A DNA stretch of 64,000 nucleotides from Gordonia sediminis (GCA_004193205.1 RZUM01000010.1:62001-126000), one strand, 5' to 3'. Counted from the stretch's first letter, positions 53,201-62,170 are shown. The notes: a model not told the origin generated them from the sequence alone. Numbers and translations: made by a program.

Positions 53201-53865
53201 CCGAGGCGGCGCCGTGCCGGATCTTTCTCGTCGACGACCACGCCGTGTTCCGGTCGGGGGTCCGCGCCGAGCTGGCCTCGGAACCGGGTCTGCAGGTCGT
53301 GGGCGAGGCGGGCACCGTGGCCGAGGCGGTCGAGGCCATCGTGCGGCTCCGGCCGGATGTGGTCCTGCTCGATGTGCACATGCCCGCAGGCGGAGGTGTC
53401 GCCGTGCTGCGCGGGGTCACCGGCGCGATGCCCGACGGGGCGCCGGTGTTCCTGGCGTTGTCGGTATCCGATGCCGCCGAGGACGTGATCGCCACGATCC
53501 GAGCCGGTGCCCGCGGGTACGTGACCAAGACGATCGACGGGCGCGAACTCGCCGACGCGGTCCGTCGGGTTGCCGACGGTGACGCCGTGTTCAGCCCTCG
53601 GCTCGCCGGTTTCGTGCTCGACTCGTTCACCGGCAAATCGTCGTCACCCGAACCGCCGCTGGATCCGGAACTGGACTCGCTGACCAAACGAGAGCTCGAG
53701 GTACTGCGCCTGCTCGCCCGTGGGTACACCTACCGTGAGATCGCCGACGAGTTGTTCATCTCGATCAAGACCGTCGAGACGCATGCCTCGAACGTGCTGC
53801 GCAAGACCCAGCAGTCCAACCGGAACGCGCTCACCCGCTGGGCGGCGACCCGCCACATCGGCTGA
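53197..53865 (+). CDS. LuxR-type response regulator, EsrR-like
   Basis: The 222-residue protein has a receiver domain (Asp13, Asp14, phospho-Asp59 in VVLLDVHMP, Lys in YVTKTIDG) and a C-terminal LuxR helix-turn-helix (LTKRELEVLRLLARGYTYREIADELFISIKTVETHASNVLRK). It is the cognate regulator of the PspC-type kinase. The divergent PspC gene and its own promoter are likely targets, by analogy with EsrISR. Confidence 0.88.
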   Translation: MTEAAPCRIFLVDDHAVFRSGVRAELASEPGLQVVGEAGTVAEAVEAIVRLRPDVVLLDVHMPAGGGVAVLRGVTGAMPDGAPVFLALSVSDAAEDVIATIRAGARGYVTKTIDGRELADAVRRVADGDAVFSPRLAGFVLDSFTGKSSSPEPPLDPELDSLTKRELEVLRLLARGYTYREIADELFISIKTVETHASNVLRKTQQSNRNALTRWAATRHIG

Positions 53866-53960
53866 CCACCCCCTACCCCACCCCACACCCCACCCCCCAC
53901 CCCGCACCACCCCCCACCCCACCCCGCACCCCCCAACCCCACCCCCGCCCCCCGCCCCTC
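53866..53960 (+). terminator. C-only tract: likely Rho-utilisation (rut) site
   Basis: About 95 nt directly after the regulator stop consist of C runs (CCCC, CCCCCC) interrupted by single A, T or G, nearly free of G on the coding strand. C-rich, G-poor RNA is the classic Rho loading signal. The opposite strand has many G runs, so a G-quadruplex is possible there. It is followed by a strong nested hairpin. Confidence 0.6.
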
Positions 53961-53976
53961 GGCCGTTCCGCCGGAA

Positions 53977-54046
53977 GTTCTTCCCCCACAATTCAATTCG
54001 TCCCCCCGCTGCAGTCGGGGGACGATCGGAATTCCGGGGGAAGAAC
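53977..54046. terminator. Nested cruciform-type inverted repeat between convergent genes
   Basis: Outer arms GTTCTTCCCCC (53977-53987) and GGGGGAAGAAC (54036-54046); inner arms CGTCCCCC (53999-54006) and GGGGGACG (54017-54024). It lies 4 bp before the stop of the minus-strand kinase gene and after the response-regulator gene, so it can end transcription from both sides. Confidence 0.7.
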
Positions 54047-54050
54047 CGAC

Positions 54051-55331
54051 TCAGAGGAGGGCGACGGCCAGGCCGACGAGGATGGCGATGAGCGCGACGA
54101 GGGCGAACAGTCCGAGCACGACCGTGGTGGTCGACGTCGACGGTCCGCTCCAGGTCGGGCGCGGCGATGTCGGGCGCGGCGATGTCGGGCGCGGGCGCGG
54201 CCCGGACATGACGCCGGACCCGGACACGACGCCGGCCCGGGGCGTGGCCGCCGGGGCTGGTGAGTCCGCCGGCCGGGGTGTGGGCGGGTCGGATGTCGTG
54301 GTAGGAGCTGGTGTGTCGTCGGCGGGCGGTGTCACGACCGGCCGATGGGTACCCGTCGGATGGCTTCGCGAGGGCCGCGGAGACCGCTGCGCCCAGACCG
54401 GGGTGCCACCATCGGGCCGCCGCAGGGGGCTGGTCAGCACCTGCTGGATCGAACCGCGGGAGCCGGCGGCCACCCGCGCGAGGCGGTCGCGGGCCTGCGC
54501 CATCGTCGGGCGTTTGTCCGGATGCGGTTCGAGCATCGCCAACACCACCGGCTCGAGCGCGTCTGCCCTGGTCATCGGGTTGATCCGGGCGCGGGCGACC
54601 TTGTGCAGCAGCGCCAACGAGTCGTCGTCGACGCCGAACGGGGGCCGGCCCTCGACGAGCGTGTAGACGGTCGCGCCGAGGGAGTAGACATCCGACGCCT
54701 CGCCGGGATCGGCGCCACGGGCGACCTCGGGTGCGAAGTAGGCCGGGGTGCCGGTGATCACACCCGACTGATTCGCGGCGGTGTCGTCCTTGGCGCGGGA
54801 GATCCCGAAATCGGTGATCTTGACCAGTCCCGCATCCCGCCCGGTCGTCGTGACCAGGATGTTGCCCGGTTTGATGTCGCGGTGGATGATGCCCGCCGCG
54901 TGGGCGGTCGCCATCGCATCGGCCACCTGGGCGCCGATCTGTGCCGCCTGGTCGACATCGAGAGTTCTTGCGGTGTGCAGGATCTGGGCGACACTTCGGG
55001 AGGGGAGATACTCCATGACGAGCCACGGCTCTCCGCGGTCGAGGGCGACGTCGTGCACGGCGATCGCGTTGCGGTGGGCGAGTCTCGCGGCGATACGACC
55101 CTCTCGCATCGCGCGCTGCCGAAGGTTGTCCGCGGACTCCTCGCTCAGCCCCTCGGTGGACACGACCTGCTTCACGGCCACGTCGCGGGCGAGGAGCTGG
55201 TCGTGGGCCAGCCAAACGGTACCCATGCCGCCCCCACCGATACGCGACCTCAGCCGGTAGCGGCCGGCCACCAGCGTCTGCGGTCCCGGTGTGCGGTGAC
55301 CTTCCGGTGCGGTGGGTGGCATAGGCTGCAT
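54051..55331 (-). CDS. Membrane-anchored serine/threonine protein kinase
   Basis: The 426-residue product has a Hanks-type kinase domain (RIGGGGMGTVW; catalytic Lys54; HRDIKPGN with Asp152; DFGISRAKDD with Asp174; APEVARGADPGEASDVYSLG), a Thr/Pro-rich linker with three PRPTS repeats, and one C-terminal transmembrane helix (VVLGLFALVALIAILVGLAVALL) with almost no outside part, so it senses no extracellular domain ligand. ATG 55331 (or 55322). The gene is divergent from the radical-SAM gene with 70 bp between starts; the LexA-like box lies in this gap. Confidence 0.88.
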   Translation of the reverse strand: MQPMPPTAPEGHRTPGPQTLVAGRYRLRSRIGGGGMGTVWLAHDQLLARDVAVKQVVSTEGLSEESADNLRQRAMREGRIAARLAHRNAIAVHDVALDRGEPWLVMEYLPSRSVAQILHTARTLDVDQAAQIGAQVADAMATAHAAGIIHRDIKPGNILVTTTGRDAGLVKITDFGISRAKDDTAANQSGVITGTPAYFAPEVARGADPGEASDVYSLGATVYTLVEGRPPFGVDDDSLALLHKVARARINPMTRADALEPVVLAMLEPHPDKRPTMAQARDRLARVAAGSRGSIQQVLTSPLRRPDGGTPVWAQRSPRPSRSHPTGTHRPVVTPPADDTPAPTTTSDPPTPRPADSPAPAATPRAGVVSGSGVMSGPRPRPTSPRPTSPRPTWSGPSTSTTTVVLGLFALVALIAILVGLAVALL

Positions 55332-55377
55332 GATAGTCGGGCCCGCCGGGGCGGGCGCGAGACGCTTGACACTTCGG

Positions 55378-55393
55378 TCGCACATATGTTCGA
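55378..55393 (+). promoter_or_regulatory. LexA-box-like palindrome before the radical SAM gene
   Basis: TCGCACATATGTTCGA (55378-55393) differs at one arm position from the actinobacterial SOS box TCGAAC-N4-GTTCGA. It is 8 bp before the ATG of the radical-SAM gene; a TTGACA (55366-55371) just upstream may be the -35. Two further LexA boxes occur nearby (56511, 62171). Confidence 0.6.
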
Positions 55394-55401
55394 CTGTGCG
55401 C

Positions 55402-56451
55402 ATGCGGTGGGCCGGCCAGGGTGTCGAGGTCGATGACGGAGCGCTCCCCGGGCTGGGGAAGGCCGGTCTGGTGCGATCGGTGCAGACTCCCGAGTTCGAG
55501 GGGATCACCTTTCACGAGGTGTTGGCCAAGAGTGCGCTCAACCAGGTACCGGATGTGGCGAACCTCCCGTTTCGGTTCACGGTCAACACCTTTCGCGGCT
55601 GTACCCATGCGTGCCGGTACTGCTTCGCCCGTCCCACGCACGAATACCTGGAACTCGACGCAGGCCGGGACTTCGACACCCAGGTGGTGGTGAAGCTGAA
55701 CGTGGCCGCGGTGCTGCGCAAGGAGCTGCGTCGGCGATCGTGGAACCGCGAGACCGTGGCGCTGGGGACCAACACCGACCCCTATCAGCGGGCGGAAGGA
55801 CGCTATCGACTGATGCCGGGCGTCATCTCGGCCCTGGCCGAGTCGCAGACCCCGTTCTCGATCCTCACCAAGGGCACACTGCTGCAGCGGGATCTCCCGT
55901 TGCTGCGTCAGGTGTCGCGGCGGGTCCCGGTGAGCATCGCGATCTCGCTGGCCATCCATGACGCCGAACTACAGAAGGCGGTGGAACCCGGGACCCCGAC
56001 CCCGCGGGCGCGTCTGGAGTTGATCCGCGCGGTGGCCGAAGCAGGTTTCGCGCCGCATGTGATGGTGGCGCCGGTGATCCCGTATCTGAGCGATTCCACC
56101 GCGCACCTTGATGCTTTGTTGGCGGCCCTGGCCGAGGCCGGCGCGTCCGGGGTGACGGCGTTCCCGATGCACCTGCGGGGTGCGACCAAGCCGTGGTTCC
56201 TCGAATGGCTGGCCGATGAGCATCCCGCGCTCGTGCGGCGGTATCGCGGGCTCTACGGACGGGGTGCCTATGTGACCCCGGAGTACTCCTCCTGGTTGCG
56301 GGAGCGGATGCACCCGCTGGTGCAGCGGTACGGGCTGGCCGGGTCGTCGCTGGCCGGGTCGTCGATGGCACGGGGGTCGGGCGAGCGGCGCGGCACCGAT
56401 CCCGATCCGGTGGCGAAGCCCGAGTTGCAGCAAGCGCTCACTCTGTTCTGA
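55402..56451 (+). CDS. Radical SAM protein, Rv2578c / SplB-like family
   Basis: The 349-residue protein has the radical-SAM cysteines CTHACRYC (Cys67, Cys71, Cys74) in VNTFRGCTHACRYCFARPTHEYL, followed by ALGTNTDPYQRAEGRYRLMPG and SILTKGTLLQRDLPLL. It matches the Rv2578c family, distantly related to spore photoproduct lyase (COG1533). The function is not proven; location beside imuA'-imuB and a LexA-like box suggest a DNA-damage role. ATG 55402 gives the family start; an upstream frame reaches into the kinase gene's region. The C-terminal SSLAGSSMARGSGERRG part is low-complexity. Confidence 0.82.
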   Translation: MRWAGQGVEVDDGALPGLGKAGLVRSVQTPEFEGITFHEVLAKSALNQVPDVANLPFRFTVNTFRGCTHACRYCFARPTHEYLELDAGRDFDTQVVVKLNVAAVLRKELRRRSWNRETVALGTNTDPYQRAEGRYRLMPGVISALAESQTPFSILTKGTLLQRDLPLLRQVSRRVPVSIAISLAIHDAELQKAVEPGTPTPRARLELIRAVAEAGFAPHVMVAPVIPYLSDSTAHLDALLAALAEAGASGVTAFPMHLRGATKPWFLEWLADEHPALVRRYRGLYGRGAYVTPEYSSWLRERMHPLVQRYGLAGSSLAGSSMARGSGERRGTDPDPVAKPELQQALTLF

Positions 56452-56472
56452 GCTGGGTCGAATCCGGTCGCG

Positions 56473-56526
56473 TTGACGGTTGTCGGTGGGCCGTCCTAGG
56501 ATCGAATCAATCGAAAACATGTTCGA
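56473..56526 (+). promoter_or_regulatory. SOS promoter of imuA'-imuB with LexA box
   Basis: TTGACG (56473-56478), 18 bp, TAGGAT (56497-56502), then the LexA box TCGAAAACATGTTCGA (56511-56526; consensus arm TCGAAC, here TCGAAA). The box lies just downstream of the -10, where LexA would block transcription. An AGGAGGA (56584-56590) precedes the ATG at 56595. Confidence 0.82.
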
Positions 56527-56594
56527 ACAGCATGCATCTTCCCTGCGCGCTGATTGCGGAAATTCGACAGGAATTCGCAGGTCAGGAGGATCGT

Positions 56595-57362
56595 ATGGGT
56601 GCTGCAGGGAATGTTGGCGTGGAGGACGCCGAACTCGACCGTCTCCGCCGCCAGATCGCAGCGATGTCCGGGCACCCCGACCGCCCCGTCGTCGGTGTCG
56701 CCGATCGTACGACGGACATGTTGCCGGTCCCGGAGGCGCTGGCCGATCTGCTGCCGCATCGGGGGATCGCCCGCGGCAGCGTGGTGACGGTTTCCGGGGC
56801 GCGGTCGATCCTGCTGTCGGTGATCGCGTCGGTCAGTGCGTCGGGCGCGCAGGTGGGGGTCGTGGGCCTGCCCGCGCTCAACTTCGGGTCGGTCGAGGAG
56901 TTGGGCGGCGATCTGTCGCGCATCGCCACGGTCCCGGACCCGGGGGTTGACCCGGTGGAGGTCGCCGGGGTCCTGCTCGACGGTCTCGACCTCGTGGTGC
57001 TCGGACTCGACGGGATCACGGTTCCGCCGTCTCGGACCAGGGTGGTGATGGGCAGGGTGCGCAAGCAGCTGTCGACCCTGCTGGTGGTCGCCGGCACGTG
57101 GCCGGGGGCGCACCTCCGCCTGGACACGGAGGTGGTGGCCTATCGGCATCTGCCCGGCGGGGCGGGGCCGTCCGACCTCGCGGATGCCCGGGTCGGCTAC
57201 GGCAGGATCGGCGGGATGTCCCTGCAGGTCACCGTCACGGATCGGGGACGACGCCGGACGATCGGCGAGATCGACTTCGTTGCGAGGGGTTTCGGAACCG
57301 GTGCACGGATGGGACTGGTGCCGTCGCAACCCCGGCAGCCGAGCCTGGCGGTGGCCAACTGA
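56595..57362 (+). CDS. ImuA' SOS mutasome protein
   Basis: ImuA' (255 residues) is the RecA-like accessory that, with ImuB and DnaE2, does damage-induced mutagenic translesion synthesis in mycobacteria. The sequence has the family features RQIAAMSG, RGSVVTVSGARSILLSVIASVSASGAQVGVVGLPALNFGSVEELGGDLSRIA (a degenerate RecA core with no intact P-loop) and a C-terminal RRTIGEIDFVARGFG. The ATG after AGGAGGA was chosen. Its stop overlaps the imuB ATG (TGATG). Position of Rv3395c. Confidence 0.9.
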   Translation: MGAAGNVGVEDAELDRLRRQIAAMSGHPDRPVVGVADRTTDMLPVPEALADLLPHRGIARGSVVTVSGARSILLSVIASVSASGAQVGVVGLPALNFGSVEELGGDLSRIATVPDPGVDPVEVAGVLLDGLDLVVLGLDGITVPPSRTRVVMGRVRKQLSTLLVVAGTWPGAHLRLDTEVVAYRHLPGGAGPSDLADARVGYGRIGGMSLQVTVTDRGRRRTIGEIDFVARGFGTGARMGLVPSQPRQPSLAVAN

Positions 57363-58981
57363 TGGGTGCTTCGACCTCCCGCCCGACCATACGGACCCGA
57401 TCCGCGAGGGCAGGTCGGGTGCTGGCCCTGTGGTGTCCGGATTGGCCCGCCACCGCCGCCGCGATCGCCGACGACCTCCCGCCGCAGCAACCGATCGCGG
57501 TGCTGGGAGCCAATCGTGTCGTCGCGTGTTCGGCGCCGGCCCGTAGCGCGGGCGTGCGCCGGGGGATGCGGAAACGACAGGCACAGTCGGCCTGCCCGGA
57601 GATGACCGTCGTGCCCACCGACGAGAACCGGGATGGTCGGATCTTCGAACCGGTCGTGTCGGTGGTGGCCGGGTTGGTACCGGTCGTCGAGGTGCTGCGT
57701 CCGGGTCTGCTGGTGGTGCCGTCGACCAATGCCACCCGGTACTTCGGCGGGGAGGAGATACTCGCCGAGAAGCTGATCGACGCGGTGGCCGCGGTGGGGG
57801 TGGAGGCGCAGGCCGGTGTGGCCGACGAGTTGTTCACCGCGGTGATCGCGGCGCGACAGGGGGATCATGTGGCACCCGGCGGCGATGCCGCCTTTCTTGC
57901 CGGACGACCCATCACCGACCTCGTCGTCGAACCGAGCCTGAGCGATCCGAGTCGGACCGACCTGGTCGACCTCCTTCGGCGACTGGGGATCACGACCATC
58001 GGTGCCTTCGCCGCCATGCCCATCCGGGATGTGGCCTCCCGGTTCGCCGCCGATGCCGTCGTTGCACACCGACTCGCCAACGCCACGCCCGGACGGCCCC
58101 CGTCGGGCCGGGCGCACACGATCGACCTGGTGATCGAGCATATGTGCGACCCGCCGATCGAGCGGGTCGATGCCGCGGCCTTTCTCGGGCGTCGACTGGC
58201 CGATGAACTGGCGCGTCGACTGGCCTCGGTGTCGGTGGCCTGCACCCGTCTCACCGTGGAGGCGGTGACCGAACGTGGCCAGCGCCATGCCCGAACATGG
58301 CGGTGTGCCCAACCGTTGACCCCGGAGGCCACCGCGGACCGGATTCGGTGGCAACTCGAGGGCTGGTTGACCGGCGGTCGGGCCGGGTCGCCGGAGCGGC
58401 CGGACTCGCCGATCGGCCTGCTGCGGCTCGAGCCGATCGAGGTCGTTGCGGCGGGAGCGCTGCAATATGTCCTGAGCGGCAACGGATTACCCGAGGACCC
58501 GGAGGTCGACGAGCGGGTCCGCCGGTCGCTGGTACGGGTGCAGGGCCTGCTCGGGGGTGATGCAGTGCAACTCCCGATCCCCAGCGGCGGGCGGGGGCCG
58601 GGGGACCGGATCACGATGGTTGCGCTCGGCGACGAACGGATCCCGGAGCGGGAACCGGATGCCCCCTGGCCGGGTCGGATACCGCAGCCGACCCCGACGG
58701 TTCTGCTCGACACCCCGATCCGGGTGTTGGATCTGGCCGGTCGTGCGGTGGAGGTCACCGGCCGCGGCGTGTTCTCCGCGGAGCCCACCACGGTACGGAC
58801 CGATCGCGACGGTCGTGAGCGGAGCTGGGAACTGCAGTGGTGGGCCGGGCCCTGGCCGGCCGGGATCGGCGGCGACGATCAGGGGATCGTCGCCCGCGCC
58901 CAGGTCCTGCTCGACGATTCGCGCGCCTTGCTGTTGAGGTACCGGGAGCGCACCTGGGTGGTCGAGGGGGTGTACGAGTGA
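57362..58981 (+). CDS. imuB: ImuB, catalytically inactive Y-family polymerase-like protein
   Basis: ImuB (539 residues) bridges DnaE2 to the beta clamp. The sequence has Y-family fold features (VLALWCPDWPATAAAIADDLP, RSAGVRRGMRKRQAQSACPEM, LLRRLGITTIGAFAAMP), but the DxD/E catalytic acids are not seen, as expected for ImuB. QLPIP at about residue 403-407 resembles the clamp-binding motif QLPLW/F of mycobacterial ImuB. It follows imuA' with one-base overlap. Position of Rv3394c. Confidence 0.9.
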   Translation: MGASTSRPTIRTRSARAGRVLALWCPDWPATAAAIADDLPPQQPIAVLGANRVVACSAPARSAGVRRGMRKRQAQSACPEMTVVPTDENRDGRIFEPVVSVVAGLVPVVEVLRPGLLVVPSTNATRYFGGEEILAEKLIDAVAAVGVEAQAGVADELFTAVIAARQGDHVAPGGDAAFLAGRPITDLVVEPSLSDPSRTDLVDLLRRLGITTIGAFAAMPIRDVASRFAADAVVAHRLANATPGRPPSGRAHTIDLVIEHMCDPPIERVDAAAFLGRRLADELARRLASVSVACTRLTVEAVTERGQRHARTWRCAQPLTPEATADRIRWQLEGWLTGGRAGSPERPDSPIGLLRLEPIEVVAAGALQYVLSGNGLPEDPEVDERVRRSLVRVQGLLGGDAVQLPIPSGGRGPGDRITMVALGDERIPEREPDAPWPGRIPQPTPTVLLDTPIRVLDLAGRAVEVTGRGVFSAEPTTVRTDRDGRERSWELQWWAGPWPAGIGGDDQGIVARAQVLLDDSRALLLRYRERTWVVEGVYE

Positions 58982-58989
58982 CGCCCGGC

Positions 58990-60069
58990 TCAGGCGTTGG
59001 CGCCCCGCGCGATCACCGGCCAGCGCTCCTCCGAGCCGTCCGGGAACCACGCCACCAGCTCGTCGACCAGATTGACCGCGGTGCACACGTGGTTGGGTAT
59101 CACGCGCACGGTGGAACCCACGTCCCAGACAGAACCCGAACCGACCTCGATCACCGCGTGGTGTTCGGAGAGCGAGGTGATGATCGCCTCCGGGGCATCG
59201 AGCACCCGGCCGAATCCCGACACCCACGGCGGTCGATCGGCGCCGAGGATCTTGCTGCCGGCATCGGTGACCACGCGCGTGCCCGTCCGGTGCACCACGG
59301 TCGCCACCGCCGTCAGCGCGACCTGATCGAATCCGCACGAGCCGAGCTCGAGTTGCTGGGCATCATTGAACGGATACACGCCGGGCCGCACCTCGGTGAG
59401 CGCCACCGACGCGGCGAACTCCACCGTCGGGGTGGAGCCGCCGGAGCGGACGACGGGTTCGATCCCGTTGTCGCGCAACCGCTCCGCCGCGACGGACAGC
59501 GCCTGAAACTCCTGCTCGGCGGCCCGTCGGCGCGTGTCGTCGGGCCCGTACCCATGGCCTGGGAACGTGAACACGCCCACCACGTTCAGGCCGAGGTCGA
59601 CCGCCGCGCGGGCCACCGCGCCCGCCTGGTCGGGTTCGGTTCCGGTCCGATGCTGTCCGGAATCGATCTCGACGACGACCTCCACATCCGTGCCGCGGAG
59701 TTCGGTGGCGAGCCGATCCGCACCGGCCACCGAGTCGACGGCCAACCGCAGCCTCGTGCGCCGAGCCAGAGACCGCAGCCGGGCACCCTTACCGGGCGTC
59801 ACCCACAGTGGATACGCGATGAACAAGTCGGCACGACCGGAGTCGCCACGGTCGGCGACGGCATCGGTGAAGGCCTCCGCCTCACCGATGGTCGCGACGG
59901 TGAGGCCCACCGCGCCGGCGGCCAGCTGTCGCTGCGCGATCTCGGCGCACTTGTGGGTCTTCGCATGCGGCCGCAGGTCAAGACCGGCGGATCGGGCCCG
60001 GTCGGCCATCGACTCGATGTTGCGGTCGAGACGTCCGACGTCGACGGCCAGGTACGGAGTGTCGATCAC
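58990..60069 (-). CDS. PLP-dependent D-threonine aldolase / D-serine dehydratase-like protein
   Basis: The 359-residue protein has an alanine-racemase N-terminal domain with RPHAKTHKCAEIAQRQL (Lys about 37), FTFPGHGY, RSGGSTPTVEF and a C-terminal domain with VIPNHVC and EVGSGSVWDVG, the DSD1/D-threonine aldolase layout, including the His-x-Cys metal site. It uses PLP to cleave or dehydrate D-3-hydroxy amino acids; the exact substrate is unknown. The GTG start overlaps the acyl-reductase stop by GTGA, so the two are coupled. Confidence 0.82.
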   Translation of the reverse strand: MIDTPYLAVDVGRLDRNIESMADRARSAGLDLRPHAKTHKCAEIAQRQLAAGAVGLTVATIGEAEAFTDAVADRGDSGRADLFIAYPLWVTPGKGARLRSLARRTRLRLAVDSVAGADRLATELRGTDVEVVVEIDSGQHRTGTEPDQAGAVARAAVDLGLNVVGVFTFPGHGYGPDDTRRRAAEQEFQALSVAAERLRDNGIEPVVRSGGSTPTVEFAASVALTEVRPGVYPFNDAQQLELGSCGFDQVALTAVATVVHRTGTRVVTDAGSKILGADRPPWVSGFGRVLDAPEAIITSLSEHHAVIEVGSGSVWDVGSTVRVIPNHVCTAVNLVDELVAWFPDGSEERWPVIARGANA

Positions 60070-62012
60070 GCGTCGACGGGTCCGTCGACGGTGGTCTTCA
60101 CACGTCCGAGGGCAGCATCCGACTCCCCGAGGCTCAGGAACTCCTGATGCAGGATGCGTGTGGTCAGCCGTGGCGCCAAGCGCTGTCCGAACTCGGCCAG
60201 GTCGCCGAAGGCCGAATTGACCCGGCGCGGGCGATCCACGATGCCGTGCAGCACCCGGGCCGCCGCCTTGTCGACGCCCCACACCCCGGCCTGGTTCTCG
60301 TAGGCCTCGGTGGGGGCGATCATCCGCGTACGCACCAGCGGCAGCCGTACATTGGTGAAGGTGACATGGTCGGAGAGGGTTTCGGTGGCGGTCACGTCGC
60401 CGAACGCCTCGAGTGCCGCCTTCGAGGCCGCGTAGGCACCGAAGCGGCCGCCCCGCGACTGCACCACGACCGACGACACGTTGACGATGTGGCCCGACTG
60501 CCGCTCCACCATGTGGGGCAGCAGGCCGAGGGTGAGATTGACCGCACCGAAATAGTTGACGGCCATGACCCGCTGGTAGTCGTGCAGTCGGTCGGTCGCG
60601 TTGATCGACGCGCGGCGGATCGACCGGCCGGCGTTGTTGACCAGGACGTCGACGTGATCATGTTCGGTGAGAACGGATTTGATCAGGCTCTGGACGGATT
60701 CCTCGTCGGTGATGTCGCACTGGTAGGCATACGCCCGACCGGGCGGCACGCCGTCCTTGGTCGCGGAGGCATTGAGTTCGGCGAGTGCGGCGTCGAGCGC
60801 CTCGGGATCTCGCCCGACGATGAACACGTCTGCGCCGCGGGCCACGCACATTCGCGCGGTGGCCTTGCCGATCCCCACCGAACCGCCGGTGATCAGGATC
60901 TTCTTGCCGACCAACGGGCCGCGGGGATCGTCGCGGCGATGTCGCGCGGTATCGAGGTGGTCCGACCAGTACGTCCACAGACGAGGTCCGTAGTCGTCGA
61001 GGTCGGGCAGGCTGATGCCGTGCTCGTGCAGGACGGCGATCGTCGCATCCGACCGGAAGTCGACCGACGACGACAACGTGTCGAGCAGCGCAGGCGGGAT
61101 ACCCTGCTGGGTGGCCACGAGATCTCGCCCGACGCGCAGCGGACCGGTACCCGCGATCTTCAGGACCGGCTCGACGAGGCTCTGCGGGATTGCCTCGTAC
61201 CCATGCGGCCCGCCGAAGCCGGGAGCGATGGCGTTGTACATGCCGGTTGCCGTGCGCCGTTTGGGATCGGCCAGGTGGTAGACGATCCCGCTGCGCTGGG
61301 GGTCGACGGAGCAGAGCGTGACGATGGCGCTCGCCACGAAGTCGACCGGAACGATGTTGGTGAAACCCAGGTCGGGCATGGGCAGCGGGAGGATCGACGG
61401 CAGGTGGCCGAGCATCCGGAGATGTCCGAAGAAGTGGTACGGGCCATCGACCTTGTCCATCTCCCCGGTCCGTGAATCTCCGACGACCACAGAGGGCCGG
61501 TAGACGCGCCAGCGCAGTGCTTTGCGCTCCCGGACGATCTTCTCGGCCTCGAACTTGGTGCGGTGGTATGGCGAGGGAAAACCCTGGCCCTTGTCGAAGT
61601 CGTCCTCGGTGAACGTTCCCCGATGGTCTCCGGCCACCGCGATCGACGAGACGTGGTGCAGAACCGCGTCCTTGGCGATGGCCAGGTCGGCGATCCGGGC
61701 GGTTCCTTCCACATTCACCGACTGCAGCGAATCGGCGTCGGCGGTCATGTCGCGAAGCCCGGCCAGATGCAGGATGTGGTCGATCTCGGGGAGATCGGCC
61801 GGGTCCAGGCCCAGACCGGGCGCGGTCAGGTCACCGACCACCGATTCCACTCGGCCCGCCGCGGGCAGTTCGGAGATGACCTCGGCGAACCGGGGTCGTG
61901 ACGACGAGCGCACCAGCGCGACGATCCGTGTGTCCGGTTCCGCGGTGAGCAGGCGTTCGATGACGCGGCGGCCGATGAGTCCGGTGCCTCCGGTGATGAA
62001 GTAGGTCGTCAT
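60066..62012 (-). CDS. Two-domain fatty acyl-CoA/ACP reductase, AcrA1-like
   Basis: The 648-residue product joins an extended SDR/NAD_binding_4 domain (MTTYFITGGTGLIGRRV; YHRTK active Tyr-Lys; about 1-365) to a classical SDR (KKILITGGSVGIGKATA; NNAGRS; YAASK; about 372-640). This is the layout of acyl-CoA reductases such as Rv3391 (AcrA1), which give fatty aldehyde/alcohol for wax or related lipids. It lies in the Rv3391 neighbourhood between imuB and dnaE2 on the opposite strand, and its ATG is about 160 bp from the dnaE2 SOS box. Confidence 0.88.
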   Translation of the reverse strand: MTTYFITGGTGLIGRRVIERLLTAEPDTRIVALVRSSSRPRFAEVISELPAAGRVESVVGDLTAPGLGLDPADLPEIDHILHLAGLRDMTADADSLQSVNVEGTARIADLAIAKDAVLHHVSSIAVAGDHRGTFTEDDFDKGQGFPSPYHRTKFEAEKIVRERKALRWRVYRPSVVVGDSRTGEMDKVDGPYHFFGHLRMLGHLPSILPLPMPDLGFTNIVPVDFVASAIVTLCSVDPQRSGIVYHLADPKRRTATGMYNAIAPGFGGPHGYEAIPQSLVEPVLKIAGTGPLRVGRDLVATQQGIPPALLDTLSSSVDFRSDATIAVLHEHGISLPDLDDYGPRLWTYWSDHLDTARHRRDDPRGPLVGKKILITGGSVGIGKATARMCVARGADVFIVGRDPEALDAALAELNASATKDGVPPGRAYAYQCDITDEESVQSLIKSVLTEHDHVDVLVNNAGRSIRRASINATDRLHDYQRVMAVNYFGAVNLTLGLLPHMVERQSGHIVNVSSVVVQSRGGRFGAYAASKAALEAFGDVTATETLSDHVTFTNVRLPLVRTRMIAPTEAYENQAGVWGVDKAAARVLHGIVDRPRRVNSAFGDLAEFGQRLAPRLTTRILHQEFLSLGESDAALGRVKTTVDGPVDA

Positions 62013-62170
62013 GACTTCGGTGTGTCCGATCGCGGGTGCAACTGACTGAACCAAGCGTGGCACATCTCGTACGTATTCGGCGGGAGGCCCACTGATATCC
62101 AGGGTGACATTTACATTGACGAATGGCAAAGTTTTGGCGTCGATGGTGATAGGGAACGCCGATTGATATA

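Noticed and set aside
53644-55959. 771-residue minus-strand frame spanning the response regulator, kinase and radical SAM genes
   Set aside because: Shadow frame, Arg/Pro/Gly-rich, conflicts with three genes that have complete catalytic motifs.
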